From contig JALRCA010000204.1 of assembly GCA_023257515.1 (NCBI GenBank), forward strand, positions 1 through 50,919: a stretch of DNA of 50,919 nucleotides, in the 5' to 3' direction. Below are positions 19,361 through 27,873 of the stretch, in pieces. The notes under the pieces were generated by a model, which worked only from the letters and a program-made list of their open reading frames with translations, made no database searches and was not told where the DNA came from. The translations under genes were made by a program, and so were the position numbers. The DNA is from Aeromicrobium sp. (GTDB taxonomy: Bacteria; Actinomycetota; Actinomycetes; Propionibacteriales; Nocardioidaceae). Every line of letters begins with the position of its first letter. Positions within the stretch are counted from its first letter, which is position 1.

Positions 19361-20202
19361 CCTCGGAGCTCGTCGCGCCTGCTGCGGCCTCGACGCGATC
19401 GCGTCGGGGCCGCGGCAGCACCCTCACCCGGGGCTCGGGTCTCGGGCTGGGCATCGCCGTCACCTGGTTCAGCATCCTGGTGCTGATCCCTCTCGCCCTC
19501 GTGGTCGTCCAGGCCGTCGGAGGCGGCTGGTCGGTCTTCGCCGACACCCTCACGAACAGCCAGACGTGGGACGCGCTCGTCCTGACCGTGGTGGAGGCGC
19601 TGCTCGTCACTGCGGTCAACGTCGTTATGGGCACCGTGATCGCCTGGGTCCTGGTCCGCGACCGGTTCCCCGGCAAGCGCATCCTCGAGGTCGTCATCGA
19701 CATCCCGTTCGCGCTGCCGACGATCGTCGCCGGGCTGGTGCTGCTGAGCCTCTACGGTCCGGACAGCCCCCTCGGCATCGACGTGAGCAACACCCGCGCG
19801 GCCGTGTTCCTCGCGCTGCTGTTCGTCACGCTCCCCTTCGTGGTGCGCACGGTCGAGCCCGTCCTGATCGAGCTGGACCCCGAGGTCGAGGAGGCCGCGG
19901 CGTCCCTCGGGGCCTCGCGCGCCACGACCCTGCGCCGCGTCGTGCTGCCGGCACTGGCCCCGGCCATCACCGCAGGCGCCGCCCTGTCGTTCGCCCGCGG
20001 CATCAGCGAGTACGGCTCGCTCGTGCTGCTGTCGGGCAACCTGCCGCACCGCACCGAGGTCGCGTCGGTGCGCATCCTGACCTACATCGAGAACGACAAG
20101 CCGGAGCAGGCCGCCGCGGTCGCCGTGCTCCTGCTCGTCGTCGCGCTCGCCGCGATCGTCTCGCTCCAGCTCGTGAGCCGGTGGGTGGCGCGACGTGGCT
20201 AG
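19357..20202 (+). CDS. cysT: Sulfate ABC transporter permease CysT
   Basis: Inner-membrane permease of the sulfate importer. 281 residues, about six helices. The EAA loop that docks the ATPase is visible: EEAAASLGASRATTLRRVVLPALAP (~181-205). The hydrophilic Arg-rich start (STRSRRGRGSTLTRGSG) is cytoplasmic. It overlaps the binding-protein gene by 4 nt and cysW by 8 nt, so it is made from a tightly coupled polycistron. Confidence 0.93.
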   Translation: MTSELVAPAAASTRSRRGRGSTLTRGSGLGLGIAVTWFSILVLIPLALVVVQAVGGGWSVFADTLTNSQTWDALVLTVVEALLVTAVNVVMGTVIAWVLVRDRFPGKRILEVVIDIPFALPTIVAGLVLLSLYGPDSPLGIDVSNTRAAVFLALLFVTLPFVVRTVEPVLIELDPEVEEAAASLGASRATTLRRVVLPALAPAITAGAALSFARGISEYGSLVLLSGNLPHRTEVASVRILTYIENDKPEQAAAVAVLLLVVALAAIVSLQLVSRWVARRG

Positions 20203-21025
20203 GTACTCCGCTCCCCCGGTCACGACCGGCACGTGGGTCCGCCGCGTGCTCGTGGTCGGCTACCTCTTCCTGCTCGTCGTCTGGCCCGTCGCCCTCGTCG
20301 TGTCCACGACGTTCGACAACGGCCTCGGCAACCTGAGCGACGCGTTCAGCGACCCCGACGTCGTCTACGCGCTGCAGCTCACCGTCTACGCGGCCTTCTG
20401 GGCGGTCGTCATCAACACGGTCTTCGGCGTCGGCATCTCGCTGCTGCTCGTGCGCTACGAGTTCCCGGGCCGACGCACCCTGTCGGCGCTCATCGACCTG
20501 CCGCTGTCGGTCTCGCCCGTCGTCGTCGGCCTCGCGATCCTGCTCGCCTACGGCGGCGAGAACGGGTTCTTCGGGCCGGCCCTGACCGGCATCGGCCTCC
20601 AGGTGGCCTACGCCCCGCTCGGCATCATCCTGGCGACCGCGTTCGTGAGCCTGCCGCTCGTCATCCGTGAGCTCGTCCCGGTGCTCGAGGAGATCGGCGT
20701 CGAGCAGGAGCAGGCCGCCACGAGCCTCGGCGCCAACGCCTGGCAGACGTTCCGCCGCATCACGCTGCCCTCGATCAAGTGGGCCCTGCTCTATGGCGTC
20801 GTGCTGAGCCTGGCCCGCTCGCTCGGCGAGTTCGGCGCGGTCAAGATCGTCTCCGGCAACGTCGCCAGCCAGACGCAGACCGCCACGCTCGTCGTCGAGC
20901 AGAAGTACCAGGACTTCGAGCAGGGCACCGCGTACGCGACGTCGTTCCTGCTCGCGCTCATCGCCGTCGCTGCCCTCGTGGTCGTGACGATCCTGCGACC
21001 CAAGGAGGACCACGATGGGGATTGA
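20195..21025 (+). CDS. cysW: Sulfate ABC transporter permease CysW
   Basis: Second permease of the sulfate importer. 276 residues with about six membrane helices; EAA loop [25 protein letters not shown] at about 171-195; the CysW-typical end of the conserved region [21 protein letters not shown] 20195 starts inside the cysT tail (8-nt overlap), and the gene itself overlaps cysA by 11 nt. Pairs with CysT to form the channel energised by CysA. Confidence 0.93.
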   Translation: MARYSAPPVTTGTWVRRVLVVGYLFLLVVWPVALVVSTTFDNGLGNLSDAFSDPDVVYALQLTVYAAFWAVVINTVFGVGISLLLVRYEFPGRRTLSALIDLPLSVSPVVVGLAILLAYGGENGFFGPALTGIGLQVAYAPLGIILATAFVSLPLVIRELVPVLEEIGVEQEQAATSLGANAWQTFRRITLPSIKWALLYGVVLSLARSLGEFGAVKIVSGNVASQTQTATLVVEQKYQDFEQGTAYATSFLLALIAVAALVVVTILRPKEDHDGD

Positions 21026-21986
21026 GATCTCCGGAGTCACCAAGACCTACGGCGACTTCGTGGCGCTGCAGGACATCGACCTGTCGATCCCGAGCGGCCA
21101 GCTCACCGCCCTGCTGGGTCCGAGCGGGGGTGGCAAGTCGACGTTGCTGCGCATCATCGCGGGGCTCGAGACCTCCGACGGCGGGCAGGTGCTGATCGAG
21201 GGCGAGGACCGCACCCACGTCCCGCCGCAGAAGCGCAACGTCGGCTTCGTGTTCCAGCACTACGCCGCCTTCAAGCACCTGAGCGTGCGTCGCAACATCG
21301 CGTTCGGGCTCGAGATCCGCAAGCGCCCGAAGGCCGAGGTCGCCGAGAAGGTCGAGGAGCTGCTCGAGCTGGTGCACCTGACGCAGTGGGGCGACCGACT
21401 GCCGTCCCAGCTGTCCGGCGGGCAGCGCCAGCGCATGGCCCTGGCCCGCGCCCTCGCGATCGAGCCGTCGGTGCTGCTGCTCGACGAGCCGTTCGGCGCG
21501 CTCGACGCCAAGGTCCGCAAGGAGCTGCGCGACTGGCTGCGCCGCCTCCACGACGAGGTCCACGTGACCACGGTGTTCGTGACGCACGACCAGGAGGAGG
21601 CCCTCGAGGTCGCCGACACCCTCGTCGTCATCAACGAGGGCCGCATCGAGCAGGTCGGCACCCCCGACGACCTGTACGACAAGCCTGCCAGCGACTTCGT
21701 GCTGTCGTTCCTCGGACCCGTCACGACGCTCGGCGACCGGCTGATCCGTCCGCACGACATCGAGATCTCTCGCTACGAGCAGGCCGCCACGGTCGTCGGC
21801 ACGATCACGCGGTGGACCCGGATCGGGTTCGAGGTGCGGCTCGAGGTCACGCCGGAGGGCCCGGACGCCGGGCCGCCGGTCCTCGTGACGGTCACCCGCG
21901 CCGACGCCACGGCGCTGGGTCTCGTCGAGGGCTACCGCGTGTGGCTCAAGCCGCGCCCCGGCGCGGACCGGGTGGTCCACGCCTGA
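21015..21986 (+). CDS. cysA: Sulfate ABC transporter ATP-binding protein
   Basis: ATPase of the sulfate importer. 323 residues: Walker [10 protein letters not shown] (~36-44), Q-loop [14 protein letters not shown], signature [15 protein letters not shown], Walker [14 protein letters not shown]-loop [10 protein letters not shown] short C-terminal domain (~240-323) takes the place of the full TOBE region. ATG 21015 has AAGGAGG 6 nt upstream. It ends 1 base before the stop of the convergent gene at 21988. The operon is complete (binding protein, CysT, CysW, CysA). Confidence 0.95.
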   Translation: MGIEISGVTKTYGDFVALQDIDLSIPSGQLTALLGPSGGGKSTLLRIIAGLETSDGGQVLIEGEDRTHVPPQKRNVGFVFQHYAAFKHLSVRRNIAFGLEIRKRPKAEVAEKVEELLELVHLTQWGDRLPSQLSGGQRQRMALARALAIEPSVLLLDEPFGALDAKVRKELRDWLRRLHDEVHVTTVFVTHDQEEALEVADTLVVINEGRIEQVGTPDDLYDKPASDFVLSFLGPVTTLGDRLIRPHDIEISRYEQAATVVGTITRWTRIGFEVRLEVTPEGPDAGPPVLVTVTRADATALGLVEGYRVWLKPRPGADRVVHA

Positions 21987-21987
21987 G

Positions 21988-22416
21988 TCATCGCTGTCGG
22001 CTCCCCGCCCACGCCGCGAAGTCCTCTGGACGCAGGGTGACGCCCTCGGAGGAGTAGCCGAAGGACATCGCGTGGGGACCCGGCACGGCCGGGCCCTGGG
22101 CGAACGGCCGCAAGAGCAGGTGGCGGTTCAGCGGCGTGACCAGCCGCTCCCCGGCCCTGCTCTGGTGGACGACGGCGGCGACGGACGTCTCGACCGGCCG
22201 GACCTCGGTCCACGTGTCGTGCCGGCGCACGTCGAAGCGGCCGACCTGCACCGTCCAGGCGACGTCGCCCGCGACGTGGGCCAGGTGGCCCGAGCGCAGC
22301 ACCTCGACCACGACGTCGGCCGGCACGGCGTCGTCCGGCAGCTCCCAGGAGCGCACGTGGCTCACGGCGTCGTCGCCCATCGCGACGGACTCGCGGTCCA
22401 CCCACACCGTGATCAC
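21988..22416 (-). CDS. Hypothetical protein, 142 aa
   Basis: Not recognised. A soluble, Trp/Val-rich protein (..VDRESVAMGDDAVSHVRSWELPDDAVPADVVVEVLRSGHLAHVAGDVAWTVQVG..) with no signal peptide and no membrane helix. GTG 22416 is supported by CAGACT 6 nt upstream on the complement, matching other leaderless genes here. Its stop abuts that of cysA (convergent, 1 base apart). It lies 16 bases beyond the bdhA stop on the same strand but has its own -10 box. Confidence 0.65.
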   Translation of the reverse strand: MITVWVDRESVAMGDDAVSHVRSWELPDDAVPADVVVEVLRSGHLAHVAGDVAWTVQVGRFDVRRHDTWTEVRPVETSVAAVVHQSRAGERLVTPLNRHLLLRPFAQGPAVPGPHAMSFGYSSEGVTLRPEDFAAWAGSRQR

Positions 22417-22432
22417 GGGGACAGTCTGGCAC

Positions 22433-23173
22433 TCACCGCGCCGTCCAACCTCCGTCGATCGTCCACGAGACGCCCGTGACCATCGCCGCACGGTCCGAGG
22501 CCAGGTAGGCCACGACGTCGGCGACCTCGGCCGGCTCGACGAGCCGCTTGACCGCCGCCGGCGCCAGGAGCACCTCGTCGAGCACCTGCGACTCCTCGAG
22601 ACCACGCAGGCGGGCCTGGTCGGCGACCTGGTGCTCGACGAGCGGCGTGCGGACGAAGCCCGGGCTGACGCAGCTGCTCGTGACGCCGTGCGGACCGCCC
22701 TCGAGCGCGACCACCTTGCTCATCCCCTCGAGCGCGTGCTTGGCGGCGACGTAGGCCACCTTGTGCGGCGACGCCCGCAGCCCGTGCACGGACGAGACGT
22801 TGACGACGCGGCCGAAGCCCCGCTCGTACATGCCGGGCAGGGCCGCCCGCACGAGCAGGAACGGCGCCTCGACCATGACGCGCTGGATGCGGCGGAAGTC
22901 TGCCGGGGCGAGCTCCTCGACCGGCGCGACGCGCTGGAGTCCCGCGTTGTTGACCAGCACGTCGACGTCGAGCTCCAGGTCGTCGAGTGCCTCGCCCTCG
23001 GCCAGGTCGACGGCCCACGCCTCGCCGCCGACGGCCTGGGCCACCTCCTTCGCCCGACCCTCGTCGACGTCGGCCACCGTGACGTGCAGGCCGTCGGTCG
23101 CGAGCCGGCGAGCCACGGCCTCCCCGATGCCGCTCGCGCCCCCGGTGACCAGGGCGCGTCCCGTGCGGGTCAC
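22433..23173 (-). CDS. bdhA: 3-hydroxybutyrate dehydrogenase (SDR family)
   Basis: NAD-dependent oxidation of D-3-hydroxybutyrate to acetoacetate. 246 residues, Rossmann fold: TGGASGIGEAVARRL cofactor loop, NNAG (~95), catalytic Ser in NVSSVHG and YxxxK in YVAAKHALEGMSKVVALE. The C-terminal half matches the hydroxybutyrate subgroup closely (CVSPGFVRTPLVEHQVADQA, EVLL.P.AVKRLVEPAEVADVVAYL, TGVSWTIDGGWTA). GTG 23173 overlaps the transporter stop by 4 nt (GTGA). With the MHS transporter it forms a ketone-body or hydroxy-acid uptake and oxidation unit. Confidence 0.88.
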   Translation of the reverse strand: MTRTGRALVTGGASGIGEAVARRLATDGLHVTVADVDEGRAKEVAQAVGGEAWAVDLAEGEALDDLELDVDVLVNNAGLQRVAPVEELAPADFRRIQRVMVEAPFLLVRAALPGMYERGFGRVVNVSSVHGLRASPHKVAYVAAKHALEGMSKVVALEGGPHGVTSSCVSPGFVRTPLVEHQVADQARLRGLEESQVLDEVLLAPAAVKRLVEPAEVADVVAYLASDRAAMVTGVSWTIDGGWTAR

Positions 23174-24537
23174 CGCTCCCCCACCCGCACCGCCGCCGCG
23201 TCCTCGCGGTCGGCCCGGTCGAGGTCGTGCAGCGAGATGCCGCGGGTCTCGCGCGAGGCGAGCACCGCGACGATCGTCACGAGCGAGGCAGCGACGAGGT
23301 AGATCGCGATCGGGACCGAGCTGTCGTAGACGTCGAGCAGCTTGGTCGCGATGATCGGCGCGAGCGAACCGGCCGCGATCGACGTCACCTGGTAGCCGAG
23401 CGAGACACCCGAGTACCGCATCCGGGTCGGGAACATCTCGGCCATGATCGCCGGCTGCCCCGCGTACATGAGGGCGTGGATCAGCAGGCCGAGGACGATC
23501 GCCGCCAGGATCACGAGGTCGTCGCCCGTGTCGAACATCGGGAAGGCGAAGAAGCCCCAGGTGGTCGCGAGGACGGCGCCCGCCAGGTAGACGGGCCGGC
23601 GTCCGACGCGGTCCCCGAGCGAACCGACCAGCGGGATCACACCGAAGTGCACGAGGTGCGCCACCAGCATGAGCTCGAGGATCTGCGTCGTGCTCGTCTC
23701 GACCACGACCGACAGGTACGTGATCGAGAAGGTCACCACGAGGTAGTACATGACGTTCTCGGCGAAGCGCAGACCCATCGCGGTCAGCACGCCGCGGGGG
23801 TAGCGGCGCACGACCTCGAGGACGCCGAACGAGGTCTCGGCGCGCTGCTCGACCTCCTGCTGCGCCTGGACGAAGATCGGGGCGTCACTCACGTGCGTGC
23901 GGATGTAGTACCCGACCAGCACGATGACGGCCGACAGCCAGAAGGCCACGCGCCAGCCCCAGGACAGGAACGCGTCCTCGGTCAGGGTGGTCGTGAGCGC
24001 CAGCAGGACGAGCGTCGCGATCATGTTGCCGGCCGGCACCCCGGCCTGGGGCCAGCTGGCCCAGAAGCCACGTCGCTCGTCCGGGCTGTGCTCCGCCACC
24101 AGCAGCACCGCGCCACCCCACTCGCCGCCCACGGCGAAGCCCTGCAGGAAGCGCAGCCCGACGAGGATCGCGGGCGCCCAGTAGCCGATCGTGTCGAAGG
24201 TCGGGATGCAGCCCATGCCGAACGTCGCGACGCCGACGAGGACCAGGCTCACCTGCAGCAGCGTCTTGCGTCCGTGCCGGTCCCCGAAGTGGCCGAAGAC
24301 GAGTCCGCCCAGCGGCCGGGCCACGAACCCGACGGCGTAGGTGATGAAGGCCGCGATGATCGCGTCGAGCGGATTGTCGCTCGCCGGGAAGAAGACCTTG
24401 CTGAACACCAGGGTCGCAGCGGTCCCGTAGAGGAAGAACTCGTACCACTCGACGACCGTGCCGGCCATCGACGCGGCGACGACCTTGCGCAGACCGCTCG
24501 GCACGGCGCTCCCGGTGTGCTCCGTTGCGTGGCTCAT
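23170..24537 (-). CDS. MFS transporter, metabolite:H+ symporter (MHS) family
   Basis: A 455-residue, 12-helix symporter. MHS hallmarks: helix 1 AGTVVEWYEFFLYGTAATLVF, loop FGHFGDRHGRKTLL, and ..LRFLQGFAVGGEWGGAVLLVAEHSP. The family carries organic acids and betaines (shikimate, alpha-ketoglutarate, proline-betaine). The 4-nt coupling to bdhA points to 3-hydroxybutyrate or a related short acid as cargo (inference). ATG 24537 has AGGAG 7 nt upstream. Divergent from the LysR gene, probably its regulator. Confidence 0.92.
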   Translation of the reverse strand: MSHATEHTGSAVPSGLRKVVAASMAGTVVEWYEFFLYGTAATLVFSKVFFPASDNPLDAIIAAFITYAVGFVARPLGGLVFGHFGDRHGRKTLLQVSLVLVGVATFGMGCIPTFDTIGYWAPAILVGLRFLQGFAVGGEWGGAVLLVAEHSPDERRGFWASWPQAGVPAGNMIATLVLLALTTTLTEDAFLSWGWRVAFWLSAVIVLVGYYIRTHVSDAPIFVQAQQEVEQRAETSFGVLEVVRRYPRGVLTAMGLRFAENVMYYLVVTFSITYLSVVVETSTTQILELMLVAHLVHFGVIPLVGSLGDRVGRRPVYLAGAVLATTWGFFAFPMFDTGDDLVILAAIVLGLLIHALMYAGQPAIMAEMFPTRMRYSGVSLGYQVTSIAAGSLAPIIATKLLDVYDSSVPIAIYLVAASLVTIVAVLASRETRGISLHDLDRADREDAAAVRVGER

Positions 24538-24613
24538 GGAGATCTCCTCACGTGACGTGGACCACAGTGTGCCGAGTCTGACTGCGCAGCGACGCACGAG
24601 CAATGACCATTCC

Positions 24614-24630
24614 TGCACCGCGGACGTGCA
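24614..24630. promoter_or_regulatory. LysR-type operator candidate
   Basis: TGCAC-N7-GTGCA, a 17-bp interrupted palindrome that contains the T-N11-A pattern typical of LysR sites. It lies 11 bases before the lysR start at 24642 and 76 bases from the divergent transporter start, so one site could serve both promoters. Confidence 0.45.
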
Positions 24631-24641
24631 ACGATGCAGAT

Positions 24642-25547
24642 GTGCCTGCTGACCTGCGGCCCAGCGCCGACGAGCTGCTGATGCTGCTGGCGGTCGCCCG
24701 GAGCGGCCGATTCACCGCGGCTGCGGAGTCGCTCGGCGTCAACCACACGACCGTCTCGCGCCGGCTCGGCGTCCTGGAACGCCGACTCGGCGGACGACTG
24801 CTCGCCCGCGCACCCGGCGGGTGGGAGCTGACCGCCCTCGGGCGCTCGGCCGTCCACGCCGCCGAACGGATCGAACGGGCGGTCGACGAGCTGACGGCGA
24901 GCGGCGACGAGCCCAGCCTGGTCGACGTCGTCCGTCTCTCGGCCACCGACGGCTTCAGCGCCTACGTGGCGGCCCCCGCGGCCGCCCGTCTGCGCCGACG
25001 GCACCCGGGCCTGAGCGTCGAGATCGTCGCCGCGACCCGTCGTGCCGTCCAGCAGCGAGCCGGCCTCGACCTCGAGGTCGTCGTCGGCGAGCCGCAGGTC
25101 CACCGCGCCCACGCCGAGCGGCTCGCGCCGTACGCGCTGGGACTCTACGGCTCGCACGAGCTGCTCGCCGCGCACGGCCTCCCGCGCACGGGGGCCGACC
25201 TGGAGAGGCACGGACTCGTCTACTTCATCGACTCGATGCTGCAGGTCGACGATCTCGACGTCGCCCGACGCGTCGTGCCGACCATGCACGACGCGGTCAC
25301 CTCGACCAACGTGTTCGTCCACGTCGAGGCGACCCGGGCCGGAGCCGGCCTGGGTCTGCTCCCCTGCTTCATGGCCGACCGGCACGACGACCTGGTGCGC
25401 GTGCTGCCCGAGGAAGTCGAGGTCGTCCTGGACTACTGGCTCGTCACCCGCCAGGAGACGGCCCGTCGTCCTGGGGTCGCCGCGGTCGTGCAGGCGCTGC
25501 GGGACACCGCGGCCGAGATGGGAGCCGCGTTCCTCGGGCACGGATGA
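24642..25547 (+). CDS. LysR-family regulator of the MHS-bdhA operon
   Basis: A 301-residue LysR protein: winged HTH (ADELLMLLAVARSGRFTAAAESLGVNHTTVSRRLGVLERRLGGRLLAR) and effector domain from about residue 90. Start GTG 24642 is preferred to ATG 24603, because the longer form would translate the palindrome TGCAC-N7-GTGCA and LysR proteins normally begin a few residues before this HTH. Divergent orientation to the transporter-bdhA pair is the classic LysR-target layout. The effector is probably the transported acid or its product (inference). Confidence 0.85.
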   Translation: MPADLRPSADELLMLLAVARSGRFTAAAESLGVNHTTVSRRLGVLERRLGGRLLARAPGGWELTALGRSAVHAAERIERAVDELTASGDEPSLVDVVRLSATDGFSAYVAAPAAARLRRRHPGLSVEIVAATRRAVQQRAGLDLEVVVGEPQVHRAHAERLAPYALGLYGSHELLAAHGLPRTGADLERHGLVYFIDSMLQVDDLDVARRVVPTMHDAVTSTNVFVHVEATRAGAGLGLLPCFMADRHDDLVRVLPEEVEVVLDYWLVTRQETARRPGVAAVVQALRDTAAEMGAAFLGHG

Positions 25548-25623
25548 CCCCGAGACCGGACCAGGGGCGCCTCAGGGGTCGTCCCCGAGGCGTCGCGCCG
25601 GTCGTGGCGCGCAGACTGACGCC

Positions 25624-26508
25624 ATGACCACGATCTCGGGCGTGCCGACCGTCTCCGCGCGCCGTCGCCTCGTCAGCGTGCTGGCCGTCGCCGGCACCGT
25701 GCCCTACCTGACCCTCAAGGTCGCCTGGCTCTCCGGCAGCCGTGTCGGGCTGCTCGACCCTGATTTCGGCCGCGGCGCCACCATGCACCTCGCGAACGCG
25801 GCGACGCTGGTGATGGACGCCGTGGCGGTCCTGCTCGCGGTCGCGTTCGTCGCACGGTGGCGGCTGCGCGTCCCGTCGCCGCTCGTGCTCGCACCGATGT
25901 GGGTGGGTACCGGCCTGCTCGCGCCCATCGTGGTCATCCTGCCCCTGCAGATCATGATCGGCGTGCCCGAGTCGTCGGCGTCCGGTCCGACGGCGATCGC
26001 CGACTGGGTCTACCTCGTGGTCTACGCCGGCTTCTTCTGGCAGGGCGTCTTCCTCATGCTGGGCTTCGCCCTGTGGGCCCGCGAGCGCTGGGGCGAGGTC
26101 GCCGGGCGCCCGCTGGGGTCGACGCACGCGACAGCGACGACTCGCGCGGCGTGGGTCCTGCTCGCGTCCACGGCCGTGCTGCTGGCCCTCGGCGCGGACG
26201 ACCACGGAGCCATCGCGTGGCCCAACCTGGGTGGCGACCTGGCGGCCGTCCTGGCGGCAGGACTGGGCCTCGGACTGCTCCACCTGGGCACCGGTCCCCG
26301 GTGGCGCGCCGTCGTCCTCACCTGGCTCGGCTCGGGCGCGCTGCTGACGTGGGGCGTCTACCAGCTGGTGCTGCAGACGGTGCCGAACGACCTCGTCGAC
26401 GCCTCGACGGTGACGACGGTGGACGTCACGACGCAGCTGGTCCGCGTCGCGGCCGGCCTCGCCGTCCTCGCCGCGGCGCGCCAGGTGGGCCGGGCGCTGC
26501 AGCACTGA
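25624..26508 (+). CDS. Multi-pass membrane protein, hypothetical
   Basis: A 294-residue integral membrane protein with about seven or eight hydrophobic helices and short loops (..LVSVLAVAGTVPYLTLKVAWLSGSRVGLLDPDFG.., ..ADWVYLVVYAGFFWQGVFLMLGFALWARERWG..). The family is not recognised. ATG 25624 follows CAGACT (25612-25617) by 6 nt, the leaderless arrangement common in this segment. It ends at the first arm of a perfect 46-bp palindrome shared with the convergent MFS gene. Confidence 0.7.
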   Translation: MTTISGVPTVSARRRLVSVLAVAGTVPYLTLKVAWLSGSRVGLLDPDFGRGATMHLANAATLVMDAVAVLLAVAFVARWRLRVPSPLVLAPMWVGTGLLAPIVVILPLQIMIGVPESSASGPTAIADWVYLVVYAGFFWQGVFLMLGFALWARERWGEVAGRPLGSTHATATTRAAWVLLASTAVLLALGADDHGAIAWPNLGGDLAAVLAAGLGLGLLHLGTGPRWRAVVLTWLGSGALLTWGVYQLVLQTVPNDLVDASTVTTVDVTTQLVRVAAGLAVLAAARQVGRALQH

Positions 26509-26553
26509 GGATTCTGCTTCCCGCACGACCGGTCGTGCGGGAAGCAGAATCCT
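26508..26553. terminator. Perfect 46-bp palindrome, bidirectional terminator candidate
   Basis: Two 23-base arms pair perfectly about the centre 26530/26531 with no spacer (core CCGCACGACC|GGTCGTGCGG). It fills the gap between the stops of the membrane-protein gene (26508) and the convergent MFS gene (26569). The first base is the last base of the TGA. Confidence 0.75.
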
Positions 26554-26568
26554 TCGTCGGCCGGTGCC

Positions 26569-27768
26569 TCAGGTGCGGGACCGGCGGGCCACGACGAGAC
26601 CGACCAGGAAGACGAGCAGGCCGGCGACCGCCAGGCCGGCACCGACGAGGCTCGGCGCGCGGTAGCCGAAGCCGTCGGCGATGACGATCGCGCCCAGCCA
26701 GGCGCCCAGACCGTTCGCGACGTTGAGCGCCGAGTGGTTGAGCGCGGCACCGAGCATCTGCGCGTCGCCGGCGGCGTCCATGAGTCGGATCTGCAGACCG
26801 ATGGCCACGAGGCTGCCGAGGGCACCGATCGCGAAGACCCCCGCGATGGCCGGCACCACCAGGTGGGCGGTCTGGTGGAACACGAGCAGCACGAAAATGG
26901 TCGCCACGAAGCCACCGGTCACGAGGCGCGGCACGTTCCAGTCGGCCAACGGCCCGGCGAGCCACGAACCCAGCATCGAGCCCAGCCCGAAGGCCAGCAG
27001 GAACCACGGGATGGCCGAGCGCGGCAGGTCCGTGACGTCGGTGACGATCGGGTTCACGTAGCTGTACATCGCGAACAGGCCGCCGAACCCGACCATCCCG
27101 GACGAGACCGCGAACAGGACCTGCGGGCGCTTGAGGGCCGACAGCTCGCCCCGGACGCTCGCGTGCGGGTTGCCCGGGAGGTGGGGCACGAACGCGAGCA
27201 TCAGCGCACCGGCGACCAACGCGATCGCCAGGACGGCCCAGTAGGCCGCGCGCCAGCCGAGCGCCTGGCCGAGCCAGGTGCTGGCGGGCACCCCGGCGAC
27301 GGTGGCGGCCGACAGACCGAGCATGACCCGGCTGACCGCGCGGCCGCGCCGCTCCGGAGCGACCAGCGAGGCCGCGAGCAGGGAGGCGACACCGAAGTAG
27401 GCACCATGAGGCAGTCCGGCCACGAACCGCGCGAGCATCACCGGGACGTAGCCGTCGGCGAGGGCCGTGAACGCGTTGCCGACGCCGAGCGCCACGATCA
27501 GTCCGACCGCGAGCTCGCGCAGCGGGAGCCGCGCACCGAGCGCGACGATGACCGGCGCGCCGACGACGACGCCGAACGCATAGGCCGTGATGATGTGACC
27601 GGTCGTGGGGATCGACTCGTCGATGCCGTCGGCGATGTCCGAGAGCAGGCCCATCGTCACGAACTCCGTCGTGCCGATCGCGAACCCGCCGAGGGCGAGC
27701 GCCAGGATGGCCAACGAGGCGTGTCGCGCGCGCGGCGTCCGGTGCGGAGCGATGTCGAGAGCGGTCAC
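26569..27768 (-). CDS. MFS transporter, DHA1/AraJ-like
   Basis: A 399-residue, 12-helix major facilitator of the AraJ/Cmx type: ..LALALGGFAIGTTEFVTMGLLSDIADGI.. in helix 1, VALGARLPLRELAVGL in loop 2-3, and ..AGLPHGAYFGVASLLAASLVAPERRGRAV... Members export sugars, arabinosides or chloramphenicol; cargo unknown. GTG 27768 matches the family N-terminus. TTCACT, a weak -10-like hexamer, lies 6 nt upstream. Divergent from the winged-helix gene. Confidence 0.9.
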   Translation of the reverse strand: MTALDIAPHRTPRARHASLAILALALGGFAIGTTEFVTMGLLSDIADGIDESIPTTGHIITAYAFGVVVGAPVIVALGARLPLRELAVGLIVALGVGNAFTALADGYVPVMLARFVAGLPHGAYFGVASLLAASLVAPERRGRAVSRVMLGLSAATVAGVPASTWLGQALGWRAAYWAVLAIALVAGALMLAFVPHLPGNPHASVRGELSALKRPQVLFAVSSGMVGFGGLFAMYSYVNPIVTDVTDLPRSAIPWFLLAFGLGSMLGSWLAGPLADWNVPRLVTGGFVATIFVLLVFHQTAHLVVPAIAGVFAIGALGSLVAIGLQIRLMDAAGDAQMLGAALNHSALNVANGLGAWLGAIVIADGFGYRAPSLVGAGLAVAGLLVFLVGLVVARRSRT

Positions 27769-27873
27769 AGGACCAGTGAATCGCGTCGAGCCGAAAAGTT
27801 GTGCCTCGAGACGGTCCAGTGTGCGCGATCTCATGCCGAAGCGGTGTCGCCGCACGCCGCTAGCGTGTGCCGG

